A stretch of DNA of 64,000 nt from an uncultured Porphyromonadaceae bacterium (GTDB lineage Bacteria > Bacteroidota > Bacteroidia > Bacteroidales > Porphyromonadaceae), in contig CAMYAB010000002.1 in assembly GCA_947253625.1 (NCBI GenBank), positions 1 through 64,000 of the forward strand, given 5' to 3'. Made by a program: the position numbers and the translations under genes. Under the pieces are notes generated by a model. That model made no database searches and had not been told where the DNA came from. It was given only the letters and a program-made list of their open reading frames with translations. This document shows, piece by piece, positions 42,338-51,187 of the stretch. Numbering within the stretch: position 1 is the first letter of the stretch; every line of letters begins with the position of its first letter.

Positions 42338-44380
42338 TTACAGGTTGAAGTGGTAGGACACGAATAAGTTTCGGCCGGGGCCGGCATAGGAGTTGAAGGA
42401 GACGACGTCTGCTTGGTAGTTGAAAATGTTGTCTACCCCTATGGTGAGTGTGCCCCACTTTGGGTGGGTGTAGGCGATGGTCGACCGCACTAGGGCGTAG
42501 CCTGGTATGGTTATTCGGTATGGAGTCTCTTTTTCGACACCTTCGTCCTCAATGGTTGTCAGTCCAGCTAGGCTTTTCTTTCCCATCACTGATGCGCTGA
42601 TATTGAATGCCAGCCGGTGGTTGCCCCAGTTTTGTATGTACTCAATTCGCCCAGTTCCAGAGATCGGTGCCTGGGAAGTGAGTCTCACTCCGTCGTGAAA
42701 GAAAGGGTGCAGGTAGTGCGATGCCAGGTAGATCTGTAGGGGTAGACTGATGAGTGGCCTAACGCGTATCTGAATTTGAACACCTGCGAGTGTGGCCTTG
42801 GAGATGTTGCGGTAGTGGAGCTCTTTTTGGTCTTCAGACCAGATACCCTCGATCTTGTTGGTGAAGTGGTTGTAGTATCCCGAGAGCATCACATACAATT
42901 GGGGATGTGTGTACTCTGTCGTCAGAGAGATGTAGTTGTTGAACTCTGGCTTGAGCTGTTTGTTGCCGTAGATCCAAAACATACCAAGGTGATCCCAGTC
43001 CATGTAGAGTTCTTTGATACTTGGGGATCGGTAGCCACGACCGTAGTTTAGCCGAATGGTAAAGGGTGACACTTTGTAAAGTAGAGCCAATTTGGGGGAG
43101 AGGTTGATGCCATACCCCTTGTTATAGTCTACCCTTAGCCCACTGATCATGCTCAGTGAGGTCCCCAATATTTTCCAGTCATCTTGGACAAATAGAGCGT
43201 AGGCTCCCTGCGTTCGGGTTGTCAGTCCATCTTTGCTAAACTTATCCGCATAGAGTACTTCTCGCAAGTATTCAGCTCCAGTAATCAGTTCATGGGCATT
43301 GCCTATGGTACATCTGTACGAAATCTTTGGCTGGAGGACTGTGTGCGTGTAGACGAGCTCTTTTTGCATCTGTTTTTGCTCGAATACGGTGTATCGGCGG
43401 TATCTATCTCCGTGGATATTTGCCTCCCAAGTACCGCCATTGGGTTGGGTGTATTTTGCAGAAAAGAGCCCAGATAGGTCTCGGTTGTACTCGTGCTTGT
43501 TGTCCAAGTAGAGGTCATGTACGCGCTTGGAGTAGTAGTTACCTTGTGCAGTCAGGGTCAGCGACTTGATGGGATTCCACGACAAGGTCTGCTTGGCAGT
43601 CATTGTGGTGAACCCAGATATGTTGGTAGGTGTGGAGCTTTTCTCCTTGGTGACCGTTTTGTTGAGCTCGGGGTAGTATGTAGTGCTACCAGCTTTGTCG
43701 TAGATGTTGTACGCATCTTTGGTTTGTATCGTGAGTAGGGTCTGGGTGCTCCAGTTTTTCTTTTTGTACCCGATGGTCAGTGCACCGTTGGCATTTGGCA
43801 TGTCGGTGCTTTTCTTGTAGTACCTGTATTTGTCATCAGGCTCTATGTGGGAGTAGTTTTTTTGAAACCTCGTCCCCCATCTCAAGTCCACACCCAGACT
43901 TAGTCGGTCGGTTGGCTTGCGTGTGATGATGTTGATCACACCGCCCATCGCTTGTGAGCCGTAGAGAGCCGACCCGGCGCCTTGTACGATCTCGATGCGT
44001 TCGATGTTGTTGAGGGTCAATCGGGTGTAGTCTATGTTGTTGCCGGACTCGCCGGCGATCCGCTCCCCATCGATCAAGAATAAAATGTGCTTGGCGCCAA
44101 GCCCTTGTAGGTTGATGCTCGTGCCAAATCCCACTTCGCTAAATGAGAGACCGGGTATCTCATCTTGGAGGAGTGACTTGATGTCCATCCAGCCTTGTCT
44201 CTCGATCTGTTTGCGTGAGATGACCTGCGTGAGTACCGGGGAGTCCGATATTTTTTTGGGGGTCCGAGTAGCCGTGACGACCACTTCGTCCAGCTCGTGA
44301 TACATCATCAAACTGTCTTGCCCAAAGCCGCTTAGAGGTGCAAGACTGAGAAGGAAAAGAGCAAAGTGGTGAGCTTTCAT
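42338..44380 (-). CDS. hmuR: TonB-dependent heme receptor (HmuR-like)
   Basis: Outer-membrane beta-barrel for heme uptake, 680 aa from the ATG at 44380 (MKAHHFALFLLSLAPLSGFG signal peptide). A TTG at 44404 would extend it into the promoter region. The TonB box region DEVVVTATRTPKK is followed by the plug (GLGAKHILFLIDGERI, QGAGSALYGSQAMGGVINII) and a 22-strand-type barrel ending in an aromatic-hydrophobic pattern (VSYHFNL). The YRSPSIKELY and NKQLKPE motifs correspond to the FRAP and NPNL motifs of heme receptors, which supports heme as substrate. Confidence 0.88.
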   Translation of the reverse strand: MKAHHFALFLLSLAPLSGFGQDSLMMYHELDEVVVTATRTPKKISDSPVLTQVISRKQIERQGWMDIKSLLQDEIPGLSFSEVGFGTSINLQGLGAKHILFLIDGERIAGESGNNIDYTRLTLNNIERIEIVQGAGSALYGSQAMGGVINIITRKPTDRLSLGVDLRWGTRFQKNYSHIEPDDKYRYYKKSTDMPNANGALTIGYKKKNWSTQTLLTIQTKDAYNIYDKAGSTTYYPELNKTVTKEKSSTPTNISGFTTMTAKQTLSWNPIKSLTLTAQGNYYSKRVHDLYLDNKHEYNRDLSGLFSAKYTQPNGGTWEANIHGDRYRRYTVFEQKQMQKELVYTHTVLQPKISYRCTIGNAHELITGAEYLREVLYADKFSKDGLTTRTQGAYALFVQDDWKILGTSLSMISGLRVDYNKGYGINLSPKLALLYKVSPFTIRLNYGRGYRSPSIKELYMDWDHLGMFWIYGNKQLKPEFNNYISLTTEYTHPQLYVMLSGYYNHFTNKIEGIWSEDQKELHYRNISKATLAGVQIQIRVRPLISLPLQIYLASHYLHPFFHDGVRLTSQAPISGTGRIEYIQNWGNHRLAFNISASVMGKKSLAGLTTIEDEGVEKETPYRITIPGYALVRSTIAYTHPKWGTLTIGVDNIFNYQADVVSFNSYAGPGRNLFVSYHFNL

Positions 44381-44412
44381 GAGTTGTATCCCTTGTGTTT
44401 CCAATCAATGCA

Positions 44413-44443
44413 CAAAGGTAAAACAACCTTGTCAGGTGGAAAA
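44413..44443 (-). promoter_or_regulatory. Promoter of the hmuR-hmuY unit
   Basis: TACCTTTG on the minus strand (44420-44413), 33 bases before the ATG, with TTTT 19 bases further upstream. Iron or heme control is likely for such genes, but I see no operator I can name. Confidence 0.6.
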
Positions 44444-44695
44444 TACCTAATTATTGTTGTTTTTGTTGTTTTTGGGCAGACTTTATTGACACAATCTAGG
44501 TAGATCTGTCGGGGATCTCTTGTTGCTTGCCTCTTTGGGGTGTCCTAATCGAGTCTCTTTCGCCTGTGACTGTAATTTTCTGAGCTTTTTTTAACGGGTC
44601 TTTGAGAATCCGATGAGGAAAATGTGCGTGCGATAGGTCGCCAAAAAGCCCTCTTCGGGAATGATTGAGAATCAGACGCTTGGAAAGGGCTTTGA

Positions 44696-44776
44696 GTTTC
44701 ACGGATAGAAGCGAAACTTTTCACGGATAGAAGCGAAACTTTTCACGGATAAAAGAATTCACTTTCTCGGATAGTC
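44696..44776 (-). repeat. 22-bp repeat array, copy 6 (minus orientation)
   Basis: Minus-strand units: a degenerate first one (44776-44755, CTTTCTCGGATAG on the plus strand), 44754-44733, 44732-44711 and partial 44710-44696 ending GAAAC. The gap 44381-44838 contains only this array and the hmuR promoter. The tail seen in copies 1 and 3 is not recognisable here. Confidence 0.93.
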
Positions 44777-44838
44777 GTCATTTATCGGGTGACGGTTGGC
44801 TTGTTTTGTTTTTTGAAAAAACAACTCTTGTGGACTAC

Positions 44839-46224
44839 TCAGGGTATGCCGTAGACGGTGGAGGGGGTGTGCTCTTGCTCGAGTATGGGCTTGAGTTGCT
44901 GCACGATATGTGGGTAGAGGTGGCTCACATCGTTTAGCTCTCCTGGGTCTGCGCTGAGGTCGTATAGCTCGTAGTGGGTCTTTTTGGGGGTGTTGGCTTG
45001 GAGTTGGATGAGCTTCCAGTCGCCACAGCGGGTGGCGCGCTTGCCACCCTCTTCCATGAACTCCCAGTAGAGGTATCGGTGTTGCTTTTGCTCTCCTTTT
45101 CCGGTGAGGGTCGGCATGAGGGATATCCCGTCGGTGTTGGCCGGGATGGCTTGGCCGGTCATTTCTGCAAGGGTAGGTAGGAAGTCCCAAAAAGCGGAGA
45201 TGTGGTACGATACGGATCCGGGCTTGGTCACTTTGGGCCAGCAGACGATGAGTGGTGTCCGGATGCCTCCCTCGTATAGATCTCGCTTGGTACCTCGGTA
45301 GGGACCGTTGCTGTCAAAAAAGTAGGGATCGTGTCCGCCCTCCTTGTGTGCACCGTTGTCCGAGGTGAAGATGAATAGAGTGTTGTCCAACTGCCCATTT
45401 TTCCGTAGTCGGTCGATGAGTTTTTGGACATCACTGTCGATGCGAGACACCATAGCGGCGTAGGTGGAGCGCGGATGAGTCACGGGCTTGTACCCTCCGG
45501 TACTCTTGGGGGGTGCTTCCAAAAATTGGCCGTCGTAGGCTAGTCGCTCCTCCTCGGGAATGTCGAGGTCGGCATGAGGCAGTGCGGGGGTGAAGTATAG
45601 GAAAAAGGGCTCGTCCGTTGCTTTGCAGCGGTCGAGATAGTCGAGGGCGCGGTCTATCAGTAGATCTTGGGCAAAAGTATTGCCATCCAGCTTGACCAAT
45701 GTATTGCCTTCGTGCAAAAACTCGGGGTAGTGCCGGTGAGCATTGAGTTGGCCCAGATAGCCAAAGAAGTAGTCGAAGCCCTGCTCTATGGGTGCGCCGG
45801 GGGTATTGGGGCCACCGAGTCCCCACTTGCCGATGCATGCAGTGTGGTAGCCGGCTTGCTTTAGGAGCTCTGCGAGGGTAAACTCTTCGGCGGCCAAGGG
45901 TTGGTCGTAGGTATGTCCATCGGGGTTGGGGGTGTCTTTGTTGCCTCGGATGTAGGCATGTCCTGTGTGTTTGCCGGTGAGTAGGGATCCCCTGGATGGC
46001 GCGCTGACTGTACAGCCTGCATAGTGCTGTGTGAAGGTCATCCCCTCTTGGGCAAGGCGGTCGATGGCGGGTGTCTTGATGTAGCGTTGTCCATAGACAC
46101 CGAGGTCTCCTATGCCGAGGTCGTCGACCATGAAAAAGACGATGTTCGGGTGGTCTTGGGCCGCTAGCTCACCGCTGATGGGTGCCAGGGTGCCGAGTAG
46201 TAGGAGTGCTTTGGAGGTGGTCAC
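44839..46224 (-). CDS. Serine-type sulfatase (N-acetylglucosamine-6-sulfatase/arylsulfatase-like)
   Basis: 461 aa, starting at GTG. A signal peptide covers about residues 1-22. The metal motif PNIVFFMVDDLGIGDLG is followed by SAPSRGSLLTG with Ser74 as the formylglycine precursor, then HTGHAYIRGN. TSDNGAHKEGGHDP completes the site. Like the first sulfatase in the window it needs an anSME maturase encoded elsewhere. It is 15 bases after malQ and probably co-transcribed. Substrate is unknown; host glycan sulfate is the likely target. Confidence 0.9.
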   Translation of the reverse strand: MTTSKALLLLGTLAPISGELAAQDHPNIVFFMVDDLGIGDLGVYGQRYIKTPAIDRLAQEGMTFTQHYAGCTVSAPSRGSLLTGKHTGHAYIRGNKDTPNPDGHTYDQPLAAEEFTLAELLKQAGYHTACIGKWGLGGPNTPGAPIEQGFDYFFGYLGQLNAHRHYPEFLHEGNTLVKLDGNTFAQDLLIDRALDYLDRCKATDEPFFLYFTPALPHADLDIPEEERLAYDGQFLEAPPKSTGGYKPVTHPRSTYAAMVSRIDSDVQKLIDRLRKNGQLDNTLFIFTSDNGAHKEGGHDPYFFDSNGPYRGTKRDLYEGGIRTPLIVCWPKVTKPGSVSYHISAFWDFLPTLAEMTGQAIPANTDGISLMPTLTGKGEQKQHRYLYWEFMEEGGKRATRCGDWKLIQLQANTPKKTHYELYDLSADPGELNDVSHLYPHIVQQLKPILEQEHTPSTVYGIP

Positions 46225-46239
46225 GGTTCTTGTTGTTGG

Positions 46240-48669
46240 TTAGGTCAGTTTGGTCGGAAGTTTGTCTATAGTCCCATACATGCGGTAGTTCCATATGTTG
46301 TGGGGATCTGAGGGCCGGTTGATCTGCTCCGCTTGTGGGTCGACCTCGGATCCGTATCCGGCTAGGACGCACCAATCTTGTAGGGGGAGGATGAGTAGGC
46401 GCGAGGGCATATGCCGTAGTGCGCGTACCAGCCCGGCCGGAGTGAGTTCCTGCTCAAACCCATAGAGTGTGGCAAGCTCTTTTCTTTGCTCGGGCTCCAG
46501 TCCGGACCACCATCCTCTGAGGCTTGGCATGTCGTGTGTGGAGGTGGTGAGTACACTGAGCGGAGCTATATCTTTCGGAAGGACGTAGGTGGATCCTGTC
46601 TTTTTGGGCATGCGAATCACTTCGAGAGTGGCGAGCTCCAGGGCTTTTAGGACTTCGTGTATGGTGTGAGGTAGTACGCCTAGGTCTTCGGCACAAATGA
46701 GCATGTTGGTGGTATCGAGTACGCCCAAGAGTCGTCTATAGGCGGTGCTTCGCCATAGGTTTTCGTTTCGGCTCCGGTAGTAGTCGTCGCAGAGGATATG
46801 CAGTGACTGCTTGTCCTCGTCGGTCAGGGTGTGGTAGCCGGTCTGTAGCTGTGGAGATGGGGTGGGGTGATAGAGGCCAAGAGGGTCTTTGGTGAAAAAG
46901 GAGTGTAGCCCTCCAACGGTCTCCCGGGGGTAGCCGATTCCGGGTACATAGTAGCCATCGCCGGAGTGACCGCTGTCGGTGGGGATGCTCCAGATCCTGA
47001 AAAAACCGAGGATATGATCTACCCGGATCATGCTCATGTACTCCTGCATGGCTGAGAAGCGTCGCCTCCACCAGATGTAGCCTTTTTGGGCAATAGCGTC
47101 CCAGTCGTAGGTGGGGAAGCCCCAGTTTTGCCCATTTGCCGCAAAGCCATCGGGCGGGGATCCGGCGTTTCGATCCGAGTGAAAGTACTCGGGGTGTTGC
47201 CACATGTCGACGCTGTTGCGACCGACTCCTATGGGTAAGTCGCCCTTGAGTGCGATGCCGGCCTTTTTTGCGTAGTCGTGCAGCTCTCGAAGTTGTCGGT
47301 AGAGATAGTACTGTGTGTAAGCGTAGGGGAGTAGATCGGGATCTGAGGTGAGGTCGTCCTTGTGGGTCTCCGAGTAGGTGCTGTACTTGGGGTAGTCCTT
47401 TACCTGCTTGCCGGGGTGGCTGTCACGGATGAAGCAAAACCGACAATAGGGTAATAGGTCTTCGTGGTATTTTTTGCAGAAAGCATGGAAGTCGGGATCG
47501 TCATTTCCATTGTTTCGGATCCACTCTGCCAAACACTCTCGGATGACCTCTAGTTTTAGCTCTAGTGTGGGTAGGTAGTCAACTGTCGGAAGTGCATTGA
47601 GGGCTTTGGCTTGTTTTTCCCACTGCTTGCGTTTCTTTTGGGTCAGATAATAGGGTAGCCGTCGTACATCCATGTAGATGGGATGGATGCCGAAGGTGGT
47701 GATGGCGTTGTAGGGGTAGGTGTCGTCCGTGGTACCTGTAAATATGGTGTCGTAGATGGGAAGTAGCTGATAGATTTGCTGGCCTACTTTTTTGAGCCAG
47801 TGCACAAACTCAACCGCATCTCCCAAGTCTCCCACACCGTAGGAGCGGTCGGTGCGCAGCGAAAACATGGGTAGGACTGTCCCCTCTATCTGCTTGACTT
47901 TGGGAGGCTCTATGCTCGGAAAGAGTGGAGGAATTTCGGAGACAATATCCAGAGAGTCGCCGGCGGGTATGTGGTGGCGATTTTCGCCCGACTCCCAGAG
48001 GAGGGTCCCGTCCGACTGTCGGAGTACCAACTTGTATTGGAATGGCACATCGTGACAGATCTCTACGAGGTATCCGCTCCGTGTCAGCGTCAGCGAAACA
48101 GCTTTTTGGGGATCCCATGCGCCGAAGTCCGGGTGCTCTCCGCATAATAAAAGGTCACCCGGAAGCGGGTACTCGGTCCTAAAGAGGAGGGATTTTTGCT
48201 TCTTGGTAGGTGCCGAAAACATACGGACAGAGCCGAGGTCGGTGAGCCCCATGAGCGATGCAAGGGGCTGAGCCATAAATCGGTGCATCGGCGATGGATC
48301 ACACCATAGATCGTGGATGCAAACCCGGCTTGAGTGATCGGTAGGGGCGCCGTGTAGACGAAGTGCGTGTCGCCGGAGTGGCTCTGACCTGAGGATTGTG
48401 TCACCGTCTTGTACGGTGTAGGTGTATCTTAGCTCAATCTGACGGCAAAACTTTAGCTCGACTGTTGTCTGCCATACTCCCGGCCGGATCTGTGACAAGT
48501 CTGATGTGAAAGTCTCTGTGTCGTCGCTCGTGCTTTCGCCCGACACTACCAGATGCGACGAAGGGTCGGTATGGTAGGGTATTGTGAATGTGACGGAGAG
48601 TGCCCTGCTACTGTCGGTGTCGTAAGGGTCATCAAAGAGGCTCCGCATCATAGGCTCTTTTTGGATCAT
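46240..48669 (-). CDS. malQ: 4-alpha-glucanotransferase with N-terminal starch-binding domains (DPE2-type)
   Basis: GH77 amylomaltase, 809 aa. The first 260 or so residues are two tandem CBM20-like domains (VTFTIPYHTDPSSHLVVSGE and LLFRTEYPLPGDLLLCGEHP). The catalytic domain shows YPYNAITTFGIHPIYMD, KGDLPIGVGRNSVDMW, ICAEDLGVLPHTI and TSTHDMPSLRGWW. The CBM20-CBM20-GH77 layout is that of plant DPE2 and several Bacteroidetes enzymes that transfer glucosyl units between malto-oligosaccharide and glycogen. pfkA lies 22 bases upstream in the same direction. Confidence 0.93.
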   Translation of the reverse strand: MIQKEPMMRSLFDDPYDTDSSRALSVTFTIPYHTDPSSHLVVSGESTSDDTETFTSDLSQIRPGVWQTTVELKFCRQIELRYTYTVQDGDTILRSEPLRRHALRLHGAPTDHSSRVCIHDLWCDPSPMHRFMAQPLASLMGLTDLGSVRMFSAPTKKQKSLLFRTEYPLPGDLLLCGEHPDFGAWDPQKAVSLTLTRSGYLVEICHDVPFQYKLVLRQSDGTLLWESGENRHHIPAGDSLDIVSEIPPLFPSIEPPKVKQIEGTVLPMFSLRTDRSYGVGDLGDAVEFVHWLKKVGQQIYQLLPIYDTIFTGTTDDTYPYNAITTFGIHPIYMDVRRLPYYLTQKKRKQWEKQAKALNALPTVDYLPTLELKLEVIRECLAEWIRNNGNDDPDFHAFCKKYHEDLLPYCRFCFIRDSHPGKQVKDYPKYSTYSETHKDDLTSDPDLLPYAYTQYYLYRQLRELHDYAKKAGIALKGDLPIGVGRNSVDMWQHPEYFHSDRNAGSPPDGFAANGQNWGFPTYDWDAIAQKGYIWWRRRFSAMQEYMSMIRVDHILGFFRIWSIPTDSGHSGDGYYVPGIGYPRETVGGLHSFFTKDPLGLYHPTPSPQLQTGYHTLTDEDKQSLHILCDDYYRSRNENLWRSTAYRRLLGVLDTTNMLICAEDLGVLPHTIHEVLKALELATLEVIRMPKKTGSTYVLPKDIAPLSVLTTSTHDMPSLRGWWSGLEPEQRKELATLYGFEQELTPAGLVRALRHMPSRLLILPLQDWCVLAGYGSEVDPQAEQINRPSDPHNIWNYRMYGTIDKLPTKLT

Positions 48670-48691
48670 TGGATGGTCGTGCGTTCTTGTC

Positions 48692-49759
48692 TTATTGGTT
48701 GTCGATCACTACACGTAGCTTGCCAAAGTCTACGCCAAAGCTCACATCCATCTCTCGTCCATATCGGATCAGTTCATCGTCCGGGTGTACCAGCCTGAGT
48801 TTTCCGCTGACTTCGGAGAGCGGGATATGGGTCATTTTCCCGTTTTTCAGACTCACCATCACACCAAATATCTTGTTGGTGATGAGCTGGGTGGCGTATG
48901 CTCCCATCTTGGTGCATAGGTTTCGGTCGTGAGAGGAGGGTGCCCCTCCTCTCTGTACATAGCCCAGTACGGTTGTGCGACTGTCAATTCCTTTTTCTTG
49001 GCGCAGCCAGTGTGACAAAAAGCTGCTGGCAGAGTTCTCAGTAGTCTCCTGCCCCTCAAAGTGTATCCCTTCTGCGACGACGATAATCGCATATGACTTG
49101 CCATCCTCATATCTGGCTTGGATGTCATTGGCGACAACCTCCAGATTGCAACCGAGCTCCGGAAGCAGGATGACGTCTGCTCCACTGGCCATCCCGGCAT
49201 GTAGTGCTATCCATCCGGCCTCGTGTCCCATCACCTCCACGATGATCACCCGTTTGTGGCTCTGTGCGGTGCTGTGGATCCTGTCGATGAGTTCGGTGGC
49301 TACCCCGACAGCTGTGTCAAAGCCAAAGGTGATGTCGGTCCCCCAGACATCGTTGTCGATAGTTTTGGGTACGCCAATCACATTGAATCCTAGCTCCGCC
49401 ACCGTTGCGGCAGTCTTTTGCGTGCCATTTCCTCCGATGCAGACCAGAGCTTCCAGCTCGAGATCGTCCCAGGCCCTTCGCAGTTCGTTGACCGCATTCT
49501 CGTCTTTCAGAAGCGCTTTTCTGAAAGGTTTGTCCCGACTGCTGCCCAAGATAGTCCCTCCTCGGCTGAGTAGGCTGGATAGGTTGTCCATGTTGAGGGG
49601 TATATATCGATGCTCGGTAATCCCTGTGAAGCCGTCTATGAAGCCCAGCACCTCCATGTCGTGAGCGACGAGAGCGGTTTTTCCGATGGCTCGGATGACG
49701 GCATTGATTCCGGGTGCGTCGCCTCCGGATGAAACAATTCCGATTCTCTTCTTTTTCAT
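48692..49759 (-). CDS. pfkA: 6-phosphofructokinase (atypical nucleotide-binding residues)
   Basis: Phosphorylates fructose 6-phosphate. 355 aa. SSGGDAPGINAVIRA, PKTIDNDVWGTD, and MGHEAGWIALHAG are PFK motifs. At the positions that separate ATP- from PPi-dependent enzymes, the protein has GGNGTQ (Asn for the usual Asp, Gly kept) and Lys in PKTIDND where E. coli PfkA has Gly. This mixed pattern leaves the phosphoryl donor open. It overlaps mnmD by 4 bases. Confidence 0.9.
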   Translation of the reverse strand: MKKKRIGIVSSGGDAPGINAVIRAIGKTALVAHDMEVLGFIDGFTGITEHRYIPLNMDNLSSLLSRGGTILGSSRDKPFRKALLKDENAVNELRRAWDDLELEALVCIGGNGTQKTAATVAELGFNVIGVPKTIDNDVWGTDITFGFDTAVGVATELIDRIHSTAQSHKRVIIVEVMGHEAGWIALHAGMASGADVILLPELGCNLEVVANDIQARYEDGKSYAIIVVAEGIHFEGQETTENSASSFLSHWLRQEKGIDSRTTVLGYVQRGGAPSSHDRNLCTKMGAYATQLITNKIFGVMVSLKNGKMTHIPLSEVSGKLRLVHPDDELIRYGREMDVSFGVDFGKLRVVIDNQ

Positions 49760-50448
49760 GTTGTCGGTCTCTTTTTACAAGTAAGTATTTCTCGCTTTCC
49801 CCCGGGTGGTCCCGGTGTCCGCTCTACCCTAAAGCCTACCCCTTCCAACCTCCTTCTGACGCCCCCCTTTGCACAGTACGTACTTAGCCGTCCGTTGTTT
49901 GTTGTTGCGTTGGCCAGTCGTTGGAGTTGCGTTTCGCTCCAAAGCAAAGGAGCCTTGTCCGGTGCAAATGCGTCCATGTAGAGCACGTCGGATAATGGTA
50001 GGTCCGCCTGTAGAATATCCTCATCATGCTTGTATATTCTGAATTGATCTGTCACCTCGTACTCTTTGTTCCAGGTCGCCCGGTGCAGCTTCTGCATCAG
50101 TTTCCACTCGTCCTGAGGTAGGTTTTTCTCAAAAAGTTGCCCGACTAGCTCCTGCTCCAGTGGATGAATCTCATAGGTGTGGTAGCAGATTTTGCAATCA
50201 AGTGGTTGGGCTAGGATAGTGAGCAGAGCATTGAGACCGGTCCCAAACCCCACCTCAAGGATCGTGATCTGTCGTTTCCTCTCCTCTTCGCAGTACTTTA
50301 GGAGACCGTTGCGGACAAAGACGTGCATGCTTTCTGTGCGAGCACCGTATACAGAGTGATAGTGTTCGTCCAGGTCGGGGAGGTAGAGGGTCCGACTACC
50401 ATCGGCGGTCTCCTCTACTTGGGGAGCTATGATCTCATTCTTGCTCAA
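49756..50448 (-). CDS. mnmD: tRNA 5-methylaminomethyl-2-thiouridine methyltransferase, stand-alone MnmD
   Basis: SAM-dependent methyltransferase of the DUF752/MnmD family acting on the wobble uridine. The glycine-rich SAM loop EVGFGTGLNALLT, DVLYMDAFAPDKAPLLW and LSTYCAKGGVRRRLEGVGF are diagnostic. The FAD domain of MnmC is absent, as usual in Bacteroidetes. I chose the TTG at 50448 (then SKNEIIAPQVEETADGSRTL), at the birA stop and preceded by AAGGAG. An ATG at 50496 would overlap birA by 62 bases. Confidence 0.85.
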   Translation of the reverse strand: MSKNEIIAPQVEETADGSRTLYLPDLDEHYHSVYGARTESMHVFVRNGLLKYCEEERKRQITILEVGFGTGLNALLTILAQPLDCKICYHTYEIHPLEQELVGQLFEKNLPQDEWKLMQKLHRATWNKEYEVTDQFRIYKHDEDILQADLPLSDVLYMDAFAPDKAPLLWSETQLQRLANATTNNGRLSTYCAKGGVRRRLEGVGFRVERTPGPPGGKREILTCKKRPTT

Positions 50449-51187
50449 ACCTGATCTCCTTGAATGTGTAGCTGCGCAACTCTCCGGATAGGTCATCTTT
50501 CACCACCAGCCTGCCATCCGGCTCTACGTGCGTCAGGGTCCCTCGAAATCGGGTCCCGTCCGGTAGACTGTAGAGTCTTCCGGGCTCGTTGAGGCGATAG
50601 AGGTGTCGGTGGTATTGAGCTCGGTAGACCTCTACAGATTGGGGCAGACGATCGGCCATGGACCGGATGGTCATTGCCAATTCGTCGGTGAAGCGGTTGA
50701 CATCTTGCTCTCTGCCACTTTCTAGTCGGAGTGAGGTCGCCGGCAGAGGATAGTGCCAAAAGCTCTCTTGGTTGATGTTCACTCCTATTCCCGCAATGGA
50801 GTAGACCAGTCGGGAGCCTTCAAACTCGTTTTCAATCAATATCCCGGCTATTTTTCGATCTCCGACTAGGATGTCATTTGGCCACTTGACTTTCACCTCT
50901 TGGTGATCCAATCTTTTTTCCACCATATCGCGTACGGCAAGTGCCACGAGGATGCTTAGGTCGTAGTTTTTGGAGCAAGGATTGGTTTGTAGGTCGGGGC
51001 GTAGCAATATGGACAGGGTCATGTTTTTCTTGGGTTCGCTTTCCCAAGAATTGCCTTTTTGGCCTCTTCCCTGGGTTTGCTCATCAGCTGTGACCGTGGT
51101 GTAGGTGCTGAGCGATGGGTCCTTTTGGACCAATTCTCGCAAATAGCTGTTGGTCGACAGTACGCTCTCTAGATGTATTCGATTCAT
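50435..51187 (-). CDS. birA: Biotin-[acetyl-CoA-carboxylase] ligase
   Basis: Attaches biotin to carrier lysines. 250 aa from the ATG at 51187 (MNRIHLESVLSTNSYLREL), which overlaps the YfhO stop as ATGA. The longer frame from 51412 is antisense-like and dismissed. GRGQKGNSWESEP is the biotinyl-AMP loop and KVKWPNDILVGDRKIAGIL the catalytic block. It has no N-terminal HTH, so it is a ligase only. MmdC at 59945 is an obvious substrate. Confidence 0.94.
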   Translation of the reverse strand: MNRIHLESVLSTNSYLRELVQKDPSLSTYTTVTADEQTQGRGQKGNSWESEPKKNMTLSILLRPDLQTNPCSKNYDLSILVALAVRDMVEKRLDHQEVKVKWPNDILVGDRKIAGILIENEFEGSRLVYSIAGIGVNINQESFWHYPLPATSLRLESGREQDVNRFTDELAMTIRSMADRLPQSVEVYRAQYHRHLYRLNEPGRLYSLPDGTRFRGTLTHVEPDGRLVVKDDLSGELRSYTFKEIRFEQE

